Notes under the pieces: generated by a model
Database searches by the model: none
Seen by the model: the letters and a program-made list of their open reading frames with translations, nothing else
What the model was told of the DNA's origin: nothing
Assembly (NCBI GenBank): GCA_024195265.1
Contig: JAJLRJ010000008.1
Coordinates: 27,373,432 to 27,437,431, forward strand
Length of the DNA: 64,000 nucleotides
DNA from: Dendrophyllia cribrosa
Lineage: Eukaryota; Cnidaria; Anthozoa; Scleractinia; Dendrophylliidae
Direction of reading: 5' to 3'
In this document: positions 1 to 11,142 of the stretch, one piece after another
Layout of the letters: each line of letters begins with the position of its first letter
Position numbering within the stretch: position 1 is the stretch's first letter
Position numbers and translations under genes: made by a program

Positions 1-241
1 AGGCTGAGCGAATCAGTGATGATAATGGTGTAGTCATTTTCAGTTGTGTTGTCTGCCAACAAAGTTAATGCATCCTCTCTTGCCTCACATTATGATCTAT
101 AGGAACTGGATCGACCATGCTTACACGCTGACCATTCGTAAATTCTTCTGCCATTCTTCCATACGGCACCGCCCCATGCGGTGGTATCACCACGGCTTGA
201 CCCGTCAGTGGCAATGATGTAAGAGGGGGTTTTCCTGTTGC
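1..241 (-). pseudogene. RNase H domain fragment of a non-LTR retrotransposon
   Basis: The minus strand encodes the start of an RNase H fold (IIATDGS, then GRRIYEWSACKHGRS), nearly identical to the more complete copy at 48320-48985 and to the copy at 9536-10165. It enters from the left window edge and stops at about 241, so only part of the domain is here. In such elements RNase H follows the reverse transcriptase and removes RNA from the RNA-DNA hybrid. Assignment rests on the TDGS motif and on the paralogue that still shows all four acidic residues. Confidence 0.7.
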
Positions 242-2040
242 ATGTTCTACATGGTGGCATTGTTGATTCAAAGAAATGCATTTTAGTGAAATTTAAGACA
301 ACTGTATGGCAGAAGAGCACATTTTTTCGATGCTTTATGACGGAACTTAGTGTAATCAATAGCTCACCAGAATAACGGGACTTGAGTGTGTGGTCGTATT
401 ATGAAAATTCAGATGTTCGGAGGTGTGTAATATTTCTTTTAACTTGAGTAGAGTGGACCTACTCTTTCTCCGGCTAGGTCTGTGTAGGTCCGCCATATTT
501 AAAGTCCAGCAAATGCAATAGTACGCATGCTTATAAATAATTAGCCGCCATGTTGTCCTCTATTTCTGGTCATGTTCCCCTACATTCTAGGCCTTCTGTA
601 TCACCATCTTGCCATTGTCTTGCCCTCACTTACTCTTCTACTTCCCCTTTCTCCTTCTTAGACAACTACAAAATTTAGATATACATGAGAACATATCATG
701 CAAATTAAGGACAGACTTGGCAATAATAGATAAAGGAACCGAAGGTCACAAACCAACTGTGAACCTATTCAAATGGATTTTTTCACGATAATGTACCATG
801 GTTAATTTTACTACACACTCAATATAAAAAAACGTTAAAGTTCTGTTTATCAACATTTTTATCCTACTTATTTACACTATCAGTTGTATGACCCACATTT
901 TCAACAATGTGGAGCTTTTTTTCACTGGTTGACTTTTGATTAATTGCTTGGTTGTTTGATTCTCTCTAAAGCTCCTCCTTTGAAATTACAAAATGAAGAT
1001 TAATTTAAATTATATAATTAATGATGAAATGGGAACCATATCGTTTCAGCTTAGGAGCAGTGCATTTACGCTATCTTTTGTTCGTTTCACCAAATTTGGA
1101 CTTGTCACGGCAATCAACACAGTAATCACAATCAACAACTGTACATCCTTGGAAATTCCCATATGATACCTTCTAACTTCCGTTTGTTCTTTTGCTTTTT
1201 GTATTTTTTGGTTGTGACACTGCTTCCGTCCTTCCTTTAAGTTTTTGCTTGTTTCCCGTGTGGCTTTCCCCGGTATTATCAAGGGTTGCTCTGTCGTTGT
1301 GTTATTGTTTTCTCTAGTAGTGATGGTAGCTACTGTTGTTGTCTGCACCTCTCATCGGCACTTGATGAGGAATGGTAAACGTCAGTGCAGGATTGTACAT
1401 AATAAAATAATAACATGAAATAATAACGACATTATTGTGCAGTTTCACCCCTTTTAACCCACACAAAAGTTAATGCACTTTCATTGACCATGAGATGGTT
1501 TATTTTGTCTAGTATTCTAAGCCTGATGCCATCGATAATAAAGAGACTGGGTTTAAAACTATGATCACGTGGGGTGTTTCAAGCACGGTGATTGGTTGCT
1601 TTTTCATTTCAAGATGGTGGAACCTGGTGGACATTTGTGTCGAAGAAAATGGCGTAAGTTTGGCATATGGCCTTTTTTACCCCAAGTTTGTTTTATTTCT
1701 CTATTTTCATTCTTTTTATGTCGAAAATAACCCATCTAATCCACGCAAAGCCATTTCCGAGTTGTAGGTATGAGGCTAATTTCACTTCTTCAGTCCTTCG
1801 CTTCCTGCAAAACATTTTGTAAATCCGCTGCCTAGTGTAAACACATGCGCATATATAGTATTCTGCGAGAAGACGTGTTACATTGCATTTATTATCTCCT
1901 CCTTCAATAAACAAACACCTTACAGTACATTATGAAGGGGCTGCTCTGTTGTTTTGCATTTGGATTTTTAAATGTTTTAAAACCAGTTCACGGTTCGGTT
2001 CAGTTTACCTTTATTTTGAATTTAGAAACATAACTTTACT
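242..2040. other. AT-rich stretch without a recognisable gene
   Basis: Short open frames exist on both strands, the longest about 100 codons at 1046-1348 minus, but none shows a domain, splice signals or a match to another repeat in the window. I see nothing here that can be named. Confidence 0.5.
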
Positions 2041-2730
2041 GTGCATGCATCAAGGTCTGCAAAGAGCTATAATTCAGCTTGACCTCTTCTTTGAGGATCT
2101 GCCTGGTCCAGCCCTTGGTCAGCCACTTACATCTTTGAGCCTTTTAGCAGAATTTCTTTCGGGGACATCAAATAGATGTCCTTGGAAAGTGTGGTATCAT
2201 TCGAAGCAAGGTGCTGGACACATTCGCACTTGGCAAACTGAACACTCGTAGACTGTTTCCACTCATTGTATGTGTACGTTACATGTTCTTTGAGTGTCAG
2301 TTTTCAAAGGATGGTAGAACTGCACACGGTTAAAGTAAATATCTGGTTGGGTAACATTCGCTGACAAGTTACCGGTATCTCTAGAAAACGAATTTCATGC
2401 AATAAGTTGCTCCACTAGTTTCTCTTTCAATGTGGCTTGGGTGACGCCTCCATGACCAGCTCCCTTGTCATGTGTACATTTTGTGCTGCTACTTAAAACA
2501 CATGAAAGAAAATGCCAAACATTTCCTTTCATGAGCCTTGAGCAAGTTGCTATCCATTGATCACCCAAATCAATTCCTCCCATATGTGAATTGCACATGT
2601 TTATCACCTTTGGCTGTGCAAAGTTTCCTGTTTGCCACTGACCTTCGGATCTGATCTTCCATTCCAACTGACCAATTTCTAAACCCTCAGGAAGAGTTGT
2701 CATCAGGTGGAAAAACGTATTGTCCACCTG
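2041..2730 (-). pseudogene. piggyBac-like transposase, C-terminal remnant
   Basis: On the minus strand 2395-2727 encodes a segment with NMCNSHMGGIDLGDQ, the signature of the C-terminal part of piggyBac/PGBD transposases (canonical form YNxxMGGVDxxDQ), followed by TLKEKLVEQLIA, typical of the end of the DDE domain. Further downstream (2260-2060 minus) the reading continues in another frame with CECVQHLASNDTTLSKDIY. The same arrangement in plus orientation is at 54830-55400. The N-terminal half and the first catalytic aspartates are absent and frames are interrupted, so it is a dead fragment. piggyBac transposases cut at TTAA, which matches the TTAA-flanked MITEs in this window. Confidence 0.65.
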
Positions 2731-3235
2731 GGTAATATGGCTATATGGTTTGTTTAACGCCCTCTACTGGTTGCCTCGTAACAGGTAAAAGGTTTTTTAC
2801 AGCGATTGTTGTGCTTCTCTTGAGGCTAAAGATCATGAAATGAATTTTTCATGATGTTTGTGGTTAGACTATCATTTTGGGTCAAAATTTGAGATTTCTT
2901 CTATGATGTGTGGCGATGTTTTAGAGTGGTGACAAGGCCACCTAGACCTTTTTTTTCGCTTGTGGCCATCCTGGATTTTTTGCAAAGGGGTTAACTCATG
3001 ATTTGGAGTAAAAAAAACTGAAAAATTTTGGTTGTTGTTTGTTCCGGTTTCTTGGTACTCCTTTGCCTAGTATGACGAAGATATCAGCATGTCAAGCAGG
3101 GGTTCGCATCGAGTTACCAGCTCGACTAATTGTTGCCAGGTATTGCTTTGACAGTGCTGTTCTTCGTGAGGCATTTCCCAGTGGCTCCACCAATTTTCAG
3201 CTTAAGAGAAAGGACGTTCTGCATATCAAATGAAC
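2731..3235. repeat. Interspersed repeat, inverted relative to 54240-54820
   Basis: This stretch, including the tract that translates as ARYCFDSAVLREAFPSG, recurs as a reverse complement at 54240-54820, directly next to the second piggyBac remnant, and again partly at 58116-58400. It therefore belongs to the same repeat family as the piggyBac fragment. The open frame itself looks incidental. Confidence 0.6.
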
Positions 3236-3475
3236 ACAACCTTCTTTGAACCAACAGTTGTATCATGTTAATTTAAAAGTTTCTCTATAATCACGCATTG
3301 TCACACATTCTTTCATTTATTTGTTAAAGGTGTTTTCTCTCATTAGCATATTCATTTACTTAGTATAAATTTCAAACTGAAGATGACAAAGGATTGTCGA
3401 AACATGTTTTTCTTAAATCAAAACAGTTGTCTTTGCTTTGAAAATTATTACTTGCTTGCTATTATCTAGACCTCT
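3236..3475. other. No gene seen
   Basis: AT-rich sequence between the piggyBac repeat and the end of the transposase-like copy. No motif or repeat partner found in the window. Confidence 0.4.
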
Positions 3476-3544
3476 TGTCCATAAGTAGTAAAATAAATTT
3501 GTAATACCCCTAGAAAAATGAAATTGTTATTGTAAATTAATTAA

Positions 3545-4339
3545 GGTGGCTGAACACAGTTTCACTGTACCTATGCGTCATTCATTGTCATTTTAAAACT
3601 ACTAACGTCTGGGCTCCCAAAATTGGCGAGGCATACGATTAAGCAACAAGCTATATATTTTGATATTTTTGTTGAGCTTTTAGGGTGTTGCCATGGCAAC
3701 ACGGTGGATTGTAAATCAGCCTGCAATATTTGGTTTCGTTTATTTTCAGAAAATCTAGTCGTTAGATTTTGTCCATCATTTGTCTCCAGTAAACTCGTAA
3801 AAACATTCGCATGTTAACACTGGTCTCATGTAATTTTGACAGAGGAATCTTCCGTAATTTGTGGTTTAATATGTTTGCGTTTTGTAAAACTCTCCTTTGT
3901 TTGATTTCAAATTTCTGATGGCAGGTGAATTCGGCATATTCGGAACTATTATTGTGCCAGATTTTGTGAAATTCTAACGAGTGGTTCCGTAGAAATCAGC
4001 ACGTTTCCGAGAAAAGTCGCTAAAACATCCAGTCACAATTTTTTAGTCAACTGCGCATGAGTTGCATTTGACTGGGTTCTCGATCCAAAGACAAAAACGA
4101 CCAAAAAGGCAGTGTATTTCTTCAATGGTTCTATAAATTATCTATTGATTCAACAAACATTTTTACGAACAACAAATTGTTTGATTTAAAGACGAAAAAC
4201 AACGCTTTCGCGCTCCACGCTGAGCAAAATAAAATGATCACTGAATAGGCACCACGTTCGTTTTTCTCAAAACTCTGCACGTGCTGACTCACGTAAGCAG
4301 TCGAAATTAAAGAGCGCGTGTGAACTGTGTTCAGCCACC
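3545..4339. mobile_element. 795 bp TTAA-flanked MITE
   Basis: The ends are inverted: GGTGGCTGAACACAG on the left and CTGTGTTCAGCCACC on the right. Both sides carry TTAA (3541-3544 and 4340-4343). The other copies of the host gene (for example at 43738-43760) keep the uninterrupted AATTAATTAACG-type site, so insertion and target duplication are directly visible. TTAA targets are typical of piggyBac and Kolobok elements. No coding capacity. Confidence 0.85.
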
Positions 4340-5483
4340 TTAACGTATTATTCACTGTTAAGCCTATTAATGTCTCAGAAGACATCTGCAAATGATTCTT
4401 GTAAAGATCTGTAATTTTCTTTGCCCTTGAGAACAGCTATGATATGCTTGCCCTTGGCTGCCATAACATCATGTCCCAAATCAAGCAGAGACAAAACTCA
4501 TTAAAATAAAACTAGAATTTCTTGTCATTCTTGCCCCATCCTCAGAAATTTAAATTCTTATGGTCTCTTCATGACCATCTGGGTGGCTTATCCAGTAATC
4601 GCTTAGCCTTTGTTTTAGGTCACTGAATAATACCTGTGCTTCCTCTGCGGTACTAACAGTGGGTGTGATATGACAGATGTTATTCAGTTGATTTCGCCTT
4701 TGTTTTACAACGTTAGTCTTTGGCAACCCAGACATCGTCATTGCCAGCTTATGGTAGAAAGAGTGTCCTACACAAATTCTATCTAGCAGAAAAATATATT
4801 TTTCAACATTACACTTCTCCAAAGGAAGAGTCTTCGAATCCAAATCCCAAAGGTTTGATTTTTTTTCTAGCAAATGCTTTTGGTGTTTTAGTGCCTGTTA
4901 TTGTGTGTTATAACAGACTTTGTTTCCTTGACTGTGATACTTCTCACTTCCAGTCCAAAGGATGTGCCAAACCAGAGAGCTGTTTGTGCTCCACAAAAAG
5001 AGGATATTTATGTCCCTGACTTCTTTCTCGTTTCTTTAAAAATCTCTTTCCCTTTGTTGACAGATTTTCCGACTTTTCAATTGTACTAATGTAAAGGTCT
5101 TATTTTATGGCTTGTAAACCTTCAATTGTTTTCTCTTTTTCTTGGATTGCCTCTGCATCTCTTGATAAAGAGTTTTAAGTTCTAACTCAAAATTAATGGA
5201 GCTCTCTTTCCATTCTTGGAGTTCGTCTATGATAGTTCATTCTCCTTTTTCGATTCCATCAAGTCAACTGTCTGCCTCCATAGATGTGAAATTTCTTGGA
5301 CTTGTTGTTCAGTTCCTGGCTTTGTCTGTTACCCATTTTCTTCTTATACTCGCTGCTATAACTGTTCTTGCTAATTTCTGTAGATTTTTGTGAATATCAG
5401 TCCGGATGACTGGGTCACTGAACCCGAAGGAATTTCCATGGATGGAAAATTCCAACAGATCGGTGTATGTGTTTTGGATTAAT

Positions 5484-6696
5484 AGCGGAGCCCGCGGGCC
5501 GAAGGCCCGGCGGAGCACCATACTCATAGAACCTTTGCTGTCATTTTTCATGGTCATGGCTAGCGGAATGTTTCGCGGGCGCGTTGTGCGCCCGCCGAAC
5601 GCCCGCCGCCCGCCGTACGCGTTGGGCTAGCTCGCTGGCGCGTATGACGTCGCAAAACATGCGCGTGTGACGCCAAAATTCACAAAACATCCGGGATCTT
5701 TGAGGCTTTGTTTTTCGCGCGGCTACACAGCCGTCAGCTCTGTAAACACTCTAGCCTTGCACGATTTTTATGCTGTTTTTAGCGGAGAATTGAAGTCGTT
5801 ATTACCCAACATTTTTTTTGGTGGTTTGCTGCTCAAGACAGGATACTAATTAAGGGATACTCAGAAGCCGCTTTAGTGGAAAGAGAAGAGCTTTCAGGGA
5901 TAAAATCTTGCTTCGAGGAACTATATACGGTTTTAGCAATGTGAAGAGATGGGTTCCTTTTACGGATTTCAGCACCATAGCGGAGATTTGTAGTCGCCGG
6001 AGGGACTTAAAGGTAAAACAAATTACATTTTTCGATAGGAATTTATCTTGATATCAATCTGTGATTGACCTTTTGTTTGTGTTCTCGTTATGTTTTGGAG
6101 AATTGTTTATAAACGTGTAGCTTAAATTCAGTTGTATTAATTTCTTGAATTTCATCAAAGACACGGCTCGGCCTCGATGCGCTATAAATGGTATGCGTTT
6201 GCTTTTAAACAAACTCATGGAGATTTGAATAAAATTTTTCGAAAGAAGATTGTGTTGTCTATTTTTATGTGTTTGTTCATTCATTACAGGGATTGAAAAG
6301 CGATTTTATGTAAACAAAACAAGACTTAGATTTTATACTCGCGTCGCCTTATGCAAATATGCTTTTTGTGTATTTTTGCAATTTTGATTTCCAAATCAGT
6401 TTCTCGGGCATTTTTTGACAAGCAACAATTGTATTTTCGGAAAATAGTCGTAATAGTTATTCTAGACGGAGAAAAAGTTGTTTTTGTAAACTTTTGTACG
6501 GTCTAAATGTACTGTGCAGACGGTCGGGTAATACTGTTTTTGAGAATTGCTAAAATTGAAAAATAGCCCGGTCGTCAATATTAATCTTAATTCTTGTGCT
6601 TCCGACCTTTCACCTATTAGTTAAGTTTCATCTTAGTTAAGCTTGTTCATAGGGTCTTCAGAGGGCGCCGCTGTTAGGCTGAGCCTAACTATATAT
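5484..6696. mobile_element. 1.2 kb interspersed element with GC-rich hairpin end, copy 1
   Basis: An inverted second copy lies at 60270-61428. One end has a GC-rich stem (GGGCC GAA GGCCC) in an otherwise AT-rich region; the other ends in CCTAACTATATAT. The hexamer ATTAAT flanks both sides (5478-5483 and 6697-6702) and the element sits inside transposase-like copy T1, whose reading resumes on the other side. There are no obvious terminal inverted repeats and no long open frame, so it is non-autonomous; the class is unknown. Confidence 0.7.
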
Positions 6697-7060
6697 ATTA
6701 ATTCTTGGCTTGTCCCAGCTGATGTTGGTGGGCTCTGATCCACTGAAGAAGAGCAAGGAGTATTGCTTAGAAAGCCATGCCAGGCTTTAAAAAGAGGGTA
6801 GGGAATGTCCACTGCAAACAGGACATTCCTGGTCACTGCCTTGGCAGCCTACTGTAATGAGGGACTTTCAAATAATATTGCATTTCATGATTCAAAAGGG
6901 CAATATCAGACATTGTGCTTTAAACAATACGATACAAAGGGAATGAATTGAGATCGTTCATATAAATGACCTTAAAGTTACAACATTTCCTGGGTTTAAA
7001 GGAAATTTCCCCGACATTTCAGAACATTTTCTCTTCTGAACGTGTTAGCATTCATTGGCG

Positions 7061-7438
7061 TCATCTCTGAAATATCTCCAAGCCATCTGGCATAAATCCA
7101 TGAGGATGATAACCAAAACCATAGTTTCGTTTATGATCGAGGTCCGCTGTTTTCAGCAGTGAAATCGGAAGTAATCTCGGATTCATCTGAACGGAAACAA
7201 GCTGCCGACGAAGTTGCAACAACTTTTCTTCCCCCTGGTTTTGGTGTTCTCCAGTCCATGAACATAACATCCACGCCAAATATAACGCGAGAAGAGGCCA
7301 AAGCTGTGGTTGAGAGTAGAGCAAATACAACGTCCAAATCCCGAAAAAGCCAGTCAAGCACGCCAATACAAGTGTTTTACAGAAAAGAATCCCGCAAACG
7401 TGGACGAATTTAGTGACGATGCTTTTATCCTTCGACAT
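7061..7438 (-). pseudogene. DGAT2/MOGAT-like acyltransferase N-terminal fragment, copy 1
   Basis: The minus strand encodes about 125 residues starting MSKDKSIVTKFVHV, a hydrophobic segment (KTLVLACLTGFFGIWTLYLL), a second one ending in LYLAWM, and then, across a frame change, DWRTPKPGGRK and KRNYGFGYHPHGFMPDG. The order transmembrane hairpin, DWxTPxxGGR, then HPHG is diagnostic of the diacylglycerol/monoacylglycerol acyltransferase 2 family; HPHG holds the proposed catalytic His. A complete enzyme is about 330-390 residues, so only the first third is present and it stops soon after HPHG (EIFQR, stop). Five further copies end at or near the same place (8745-9128, 41926-42310, 44810-45195, 49095-49590, 52461-52815). 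The fragment cannot be an active enzyme. Confidence 0.75.
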
Positions 7439-7472
7439 TTTGGCGAAATGAGCTTTAACCTCTAACACTTTA

Positions 7473-7923
7473 CGTAATGATCCGCATAAGAAGGATAGCG
7501 CTGAACGGCAATGCACGATGGAATGTCAACTTTTTTCATTGTTACAACTAGTGATCTCATTGGCCTAGACTCAAAAACCGTTAAAAAGTTAAGGTTCAAG
7601 GTGCATTTTGTCTAATTTTGTTAAGGTTTCAAGTAATTTGAGACCCAATCGCACAACATGCAATTATTAAAAGATATTGTATTTGGGGAACTTCATCAAA
7701 GAAGCAAAATTATTAGCTATTGTCTTCTGCTATTCTGATTGGTTAAGCACGAACATTTCCTAAAATTAATTTGACGCAAATTGATTTTCTTTATTTTTAT
7801 AATGAAATATAATTATTAACCATCAGCTCCTCCTCTATTCTTGAAATCAAAGATATTTCATGTGGGAAAGAGCCAATGCCGCAGAACAATGAAGTTTGCT
7901 ATCGTTCTTATGTGGAGCATTAC
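7473..7923. mobile_element. 451 bp MITE with TTA duplication, copy 1
   Basis: Imperfect inverted ends (GTAATGATCCGCATAAGAAG and, from the right, GTAATGCTCCACATAAGAAC) are flanked by TTA on both sides (7470-7472, 7924-7926). The paralogous repeat at about 9155-9170 has the empty site, AACACTTTAAAC. A three-base TWA duplication is typical of PIF/Harbinger elements. A second copy of identical length is at 56713-57163. Confidence 0.85.
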
Positions 7924-7926
7924 TTA

Positions 7927-8340
7927 AACCCTTTATTGCAGCGTCGGAAAAGGCGAAAATTTCGATATAATATATCGAAATTTTTGATATTATAAAAAAA
8001 TATTTCATTTCATAGACTCTTAAGGGCTCTAATTTGATCAAACTATACTGTGCCCTTCTCTATTCTTCATTTGGTTTCCTCATATATTAATATATTTTTT
8101 GTCTGTTCTTTTTTATTTTGCACCTCTTTATATTGCGCGGTATGTTTTATAAAACAAAAACATGTAAATATCTTAGAATGGAGTAAATAAATAAAATACA
8201 AATACAATTTGCGATTGTCATTTCACCACCACTGTTTATTTAATCACTTGGCAATATTTAAATGCCTTTATCAAAAATTAAAGTTATCGCAAATATTATA
8301 GTTTAAACAAGGTAATATTTTGGTTTGGTTTGGTTTGGTT
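7927..8340 (-). repeat. Linker of the composite unit with non-LTR AACCA tail
   Basis: This stretch is repeated at 9160-9553, 41087-41400, 52030-52430 and 58690-59110. It ends on its right side in TGGTTTGGTTTGG, the reverse complement of a short AACCA tail that follows every RNase H copy here. It probably combines the 3' tail of the non-LTR element and downstream sequence that has been duplicated with it. No gene. Confidence 0.6.
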
Positions 8341-8535
8341 CGTTATCAGAGGAGAAGTGGCCCCCCTCCCTTGAGCATGTCCGACAAAGTTCGAAGAACA
8401 CCTTTTGAAAGAGCTTCCACCTTTAGCTGCGTTGCTACACGTCTACTTTCTCCCTTGAGGGGGGCGAAGCTCCTTCTTCCCTGCTTCTCCTCTTTTCCAG
8501 CAGCCTTTCCATGGACCAAGTGCGTTTGCAGCCTA
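8341..8535 (-). pseudogene. Non-LTR retrotransposon 3' end fragment
   Basis: Only the last about 65 codons of the RNase H-bearing protein are present (ERASTFSCVATRLLSPLRG on the other strand marks the same tract). The 5' end is truncated at about 8535, where the DGAT2 downstream sequence begins abruptly, as expected of a 5'-truncated reverse-transcribed insertion. Confidence 0.6.
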
Positions 8536-8744
8536 TTGTAATGAGGGACTTTCAAATGATATTGCATTGCAAAGATGATTCAAAAAGGGCAATATCAGAT
8601 ATTGTGCTTCAAACAATACCATACAAAAGCAATGAATTCAAATCGTTCATATAAATGACCTTAAAGTTACAACATTTCCTGAGTGTGACAGAAATTTCTC
8701 CCAAATTTCAGAATATTTTCGCTTTTGGACGTGTTAGCATTCAT

Positions 8745-9128
8745 TGGCGTCATCTCCGAAATATCTCCAAGCCATCTGGCATAAATCCACGAGGATGATA
8801 ACCAAAACCATAGTTTCGTTTATGATCGAGGTCCGCTGTTTTCAGCAGTGAAATCGGAAGTAATCTCGGATACATCTGAACGGAAACAAGCTGCCGACGA
8901 AGTTTGCAACAACTTTTCTTCCCCCTAGTTTTGGTGTTCTCCAGTCCATGAACATATCATCCACGCCAAATATAAACCGAAAAGAGGCCAAAGCTGTCGT
9001 TAAGAGTAAAGCAAATACAACGTGCAAATCCCGAAAAAGCCAGTCAAGCACGCCAATACAAGTGTTTTACAGAAAAGAATCCCGCAAACGTGGACGAATT
9101 TAGTGACTATGCTTTTATCTTTCGACAT
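8745..9128 (-). pseudogene. DGAT2-like N-terminal fragment, copy 2
   Basis: It begins with MSKDKSIVTKFVHV on the minus strand at 9128 and continues with the same transmembrane hairpin, FMDWRTPKLGGRKVV in a shifted frame, and the HPHG region near 8800. It lacks the MITE found just upstream of copy 1, so it preserves the empty TTA site. Confidence 0.7.
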
Positions 9129-9159
9129 TTTGGCGAAATGAGCTTTAACCTCTAACACT

Positions 9160-9535
9160 TTAAACTCTTTATTCCAGCGTCGCAAAAGGCGAAAATTTCT
9201 ATATATCAAAAAAATTAATTTCATTTCATAAACTCTTTAACGACTCTAATTTGTTCAAACTATACTGTGCCCTTCTCTATTCTTCATTTGGTTTCATCAT
9301 ATATTAATATATTTTTTGTCTGTTCTGTTTAATTTTGCACCTCTTTATGTTGCGTAGTATGTTTTATATAACAAAAAATGTAAATATCTTAGAATGGAGT
9401 AAATAAATAAAATACAAATACAATTTGCGATTGTCATTTCACCACCACTGTTTATTTGAACACTTGGCAATACTCAAATGCCTTTATCAAAAATTAAAGT
9501 TATCGCAAATATTTCGGTTTAAACAAGGTAATATT
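9160..9535 (-). repeat. Linker of the composite unit, second minus-strand copy
   Basis: This matches 7927-8320 closely, including an ATTTTTTGTCTGTTCTGTTT tract and the start of the TGGTTTGG tail. No coding sequence. Confidence 0.6.
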
Positions 9536-10165
9536 TTGGTTTGGTTTGGTTTGGTTCATTATCAGATTAGTAGTGGCTCCGTTTAATACGCAGGCCCTCC
9601 TCCCTCGAGCAAGTCCAACAAAGTTCGAAGGATAACTTTTGAAAGAGCTCCGACCTTTAGCTGTGTTGCTACACGTGTACTTTCTCCCTTGAAGGGGGGG
9701 GGGGGGGGGGGGCGAAGCTCCTTCTTGCCTGCTTCTCCTTTTTTCCAGCAGCCTTTCTATGGTCCAAGTGCGTTTAGATTCTAGAATCCTTTCGTTCATC
9801 AGGTTGAAGATGTCTTTTGCTGTGGGGTCCAGGTGCCCGAATGCAATGGCACTGCTCTCTAGGTAATCAGCTGTTACGTTAAATGTGATTCCTGCATATC
9901 CTGAAACATAGATGATTTCAAAACGGGGCAAGATATGCTGAACCAAACTTCTTGATGTGTCCCATCTGCAGTTTGCTGACAAGGCTGAGCGAATCAGTGA
10001 TGATAATGGTGTAGTAATTTTCTGTTGTGTTGTCTGCCAACAAAGTTAATGCATCCTCTATTGCCTCGCATTCTCATCTATAGGAACTGGATCGACCATG
10101 GTTACATGCTGACCATTCGTAAATTCTTCTGCCATTCTTTTATACGGCAACCCCCCAAGCAGTTG
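9536..10165 (-). pseudogene. Non-LTR retrotransposon RNase H domain, C-terminal part
   Basis: The minus strand reads SLVQHILPRFEIIYVSGYAG, then ADYLESSAIAFGHLDPTAKD and NERILESKRTW, the second half of the RNase H domain seen complete at 48320-48985. The tract from 10020 to 10165 carries the first half with frame damage. A homopolymer of about 20 G (9696-9712 region) lies in the C-terminal extension. It is inactive because the frame is broken and a catalytic segment is altered (AGITFNVTADYLESS keeps the last Asp). Confidence 0.65.
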
Positions 10166-10311
10166 TATCACCACGGATTGACCCGTTCTTTTTCTTTGTT
10201 AACATATTGTAACACAGATTTGTGTTTTATGTTCTAGAAACCACTGGTATGGAAGTATGGAAAATGGTTAAGCTTATAATGTTGTAATACCGCCAAGTTT
10301 CTCCTGGTGCG

Positions 10312-10864
10312 TTCATTACAGACCATAAGAATTAAAATTTCTGACGATGGGGCAAGAATGACAAGAAATTCTAATTTTATTTTAACAAGTTTTGCTCTTC
10401 TTGATTTAGGATATGATGTTATGGCAGCCAAGGGTAACCATACCATAGCTGTTATCAAGGGCAAAGAAAATTATAAAACTTTACAAGAATCATTTGAAAG
10501 ACATTAATAGGCTTAATAGTGAATAATACGTTAATTAATTTACAGTTTTTTCTGAAGTATTACAAATTTATTTTACTACTTATGGAAATGAATGATGACA
10601 CCTATCTGTATGCATGTGTTTGGTGTAAAGTACATAAAGGTAACAGGTTCGACACAAGTTTTGATTTGAATCATTATCAATCTTCGGATCTTAAGAGAAG
10701 CATCAAAGAGATAACAGAGCCGGCACAGAAAAAAGGGAAAGAAAGTTATTGTCGTGAACACATGCCACTAGTTAACATAGAACTTGAACATGTTATTCTT
10801 GATGAATTGCATCTTTTCTCAGGATTCTTGATGTGTTAATAGCAAATTTAATATGGGATGCTTT
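10312..10864 (+). pseudogene. Transposase-like copy T2, cut by the Polinton-like element
   Basis: This is the same family as T1. It starts within the block IRIKISDDGARMTRNSNF, continues with DDVM/AKGNHTIAVI-like residues to a stop at 10505, then resumes after an intron-like gap with YACVWCKVHK (about 10606), the KRSIKEITEPAQKK tract and HVILDELHLFSG. It stops abruptly at GGGATGCTTTAG, exactly where the hairpin end of the Polinton-like element begins; in copies T3-T6 the sequence continues with ATTGCACACG or ACTGGGTCC. The interruption point thus defines the left integration boundary. Confidence 0.65.
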
Positions 10865-10992
10865 AGTAGTGGGTAGGGAGTCGCTCAAATACCACCCCCG
10901 GGAAACCCTAAAATACCCACCCCTCCTGCGTCGGGGCGGGAAGTTTGAAGGTTTCCCGGGGGTTGTATTTGAGCGACTCCCTACCCACTACT
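10865..10992. repeat. Terminal hairpin of the Polinton-like element
   Basis: Arms of 43 bp (10865-10907 and 10950-10992) are inverted copies with one mismatch; the outer ends are AGTAGTGGGTAGGG and CCCTACCCACTACT, with a 42-base loop. Directly to the right CCCTCAAATACCAGT occurs twice (around 11002-11040), sharing CTCAAATACC with the arm. Polinton ends are inverted repeats that often start with AG, but an inverted duplication of the terminus at one side is not usual. It could be a folded origin/terminus or the scar of a joined pair of ends. Confidence 0.85.
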
Positions 10993-11133
10993 CCGTTGTA
11001 CCCCCTCAAATACCAGTAAGCTAACCCTCAAATACCAGTTAGCCCCGCCCACGTCCGCAACGGCAATGGAGGTATTACCAATTGGAGAAATCCCTACCCT
11101 AGGTATATACGCACACTGCGTACAAAAAAAAAA

Positions 11134-11142
11134 CATATATAT
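11134..11142 (+). promoter_or_regulatory. TATA-like box, polymerase gene
   Basis: CATATATAT lies immediately before the ATG at 11143; a second GGTATATAC is at 11103-11111. One of eleven related boxes in the element. Confidence 0.5.

Larger units (their letters stand above)
3476..6830 (-). pseudogene. Unassigned transposase-like gene, copy T1 (twice interrupted)
   Basis: Read on the minus strand from 6830 down to 3476 this is a decayed copy of a gene present seven times in the window. Recognisable pieces, in order: SVDQSPPTSAGTSQEL (about 6740), QNTYTDLLE and ASIRRKWVTDKARN (5550-5310), a Lys/Glu-rich coiled-coil tract, then VVKQRRNQLNNICHIT and LKQRLSDYWISHPDGHEETIRI (4873-4550), then the RMTRNSNF-like and DDVMAAKG-like blocks near 4530-4430. 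I know this protein only as a highly repeated, uncharacterised cnidarian family with conserved CxWCKVHK and HVILDELHL blocks, which suggests a transposase, but I cannot assign a superfamily. It is interrupted by a 1.2 kb element (5484-6696) and a 795 bp MITE (3545-4339), and has many stops. Confidence 0.6.

Noticed and set aside
1046..1348. A 100-codon open frame with a hydrophobic middle
   Set aside because: No start context, partner or motif; composition is not distinguishable from chance in AT-rich sequence.
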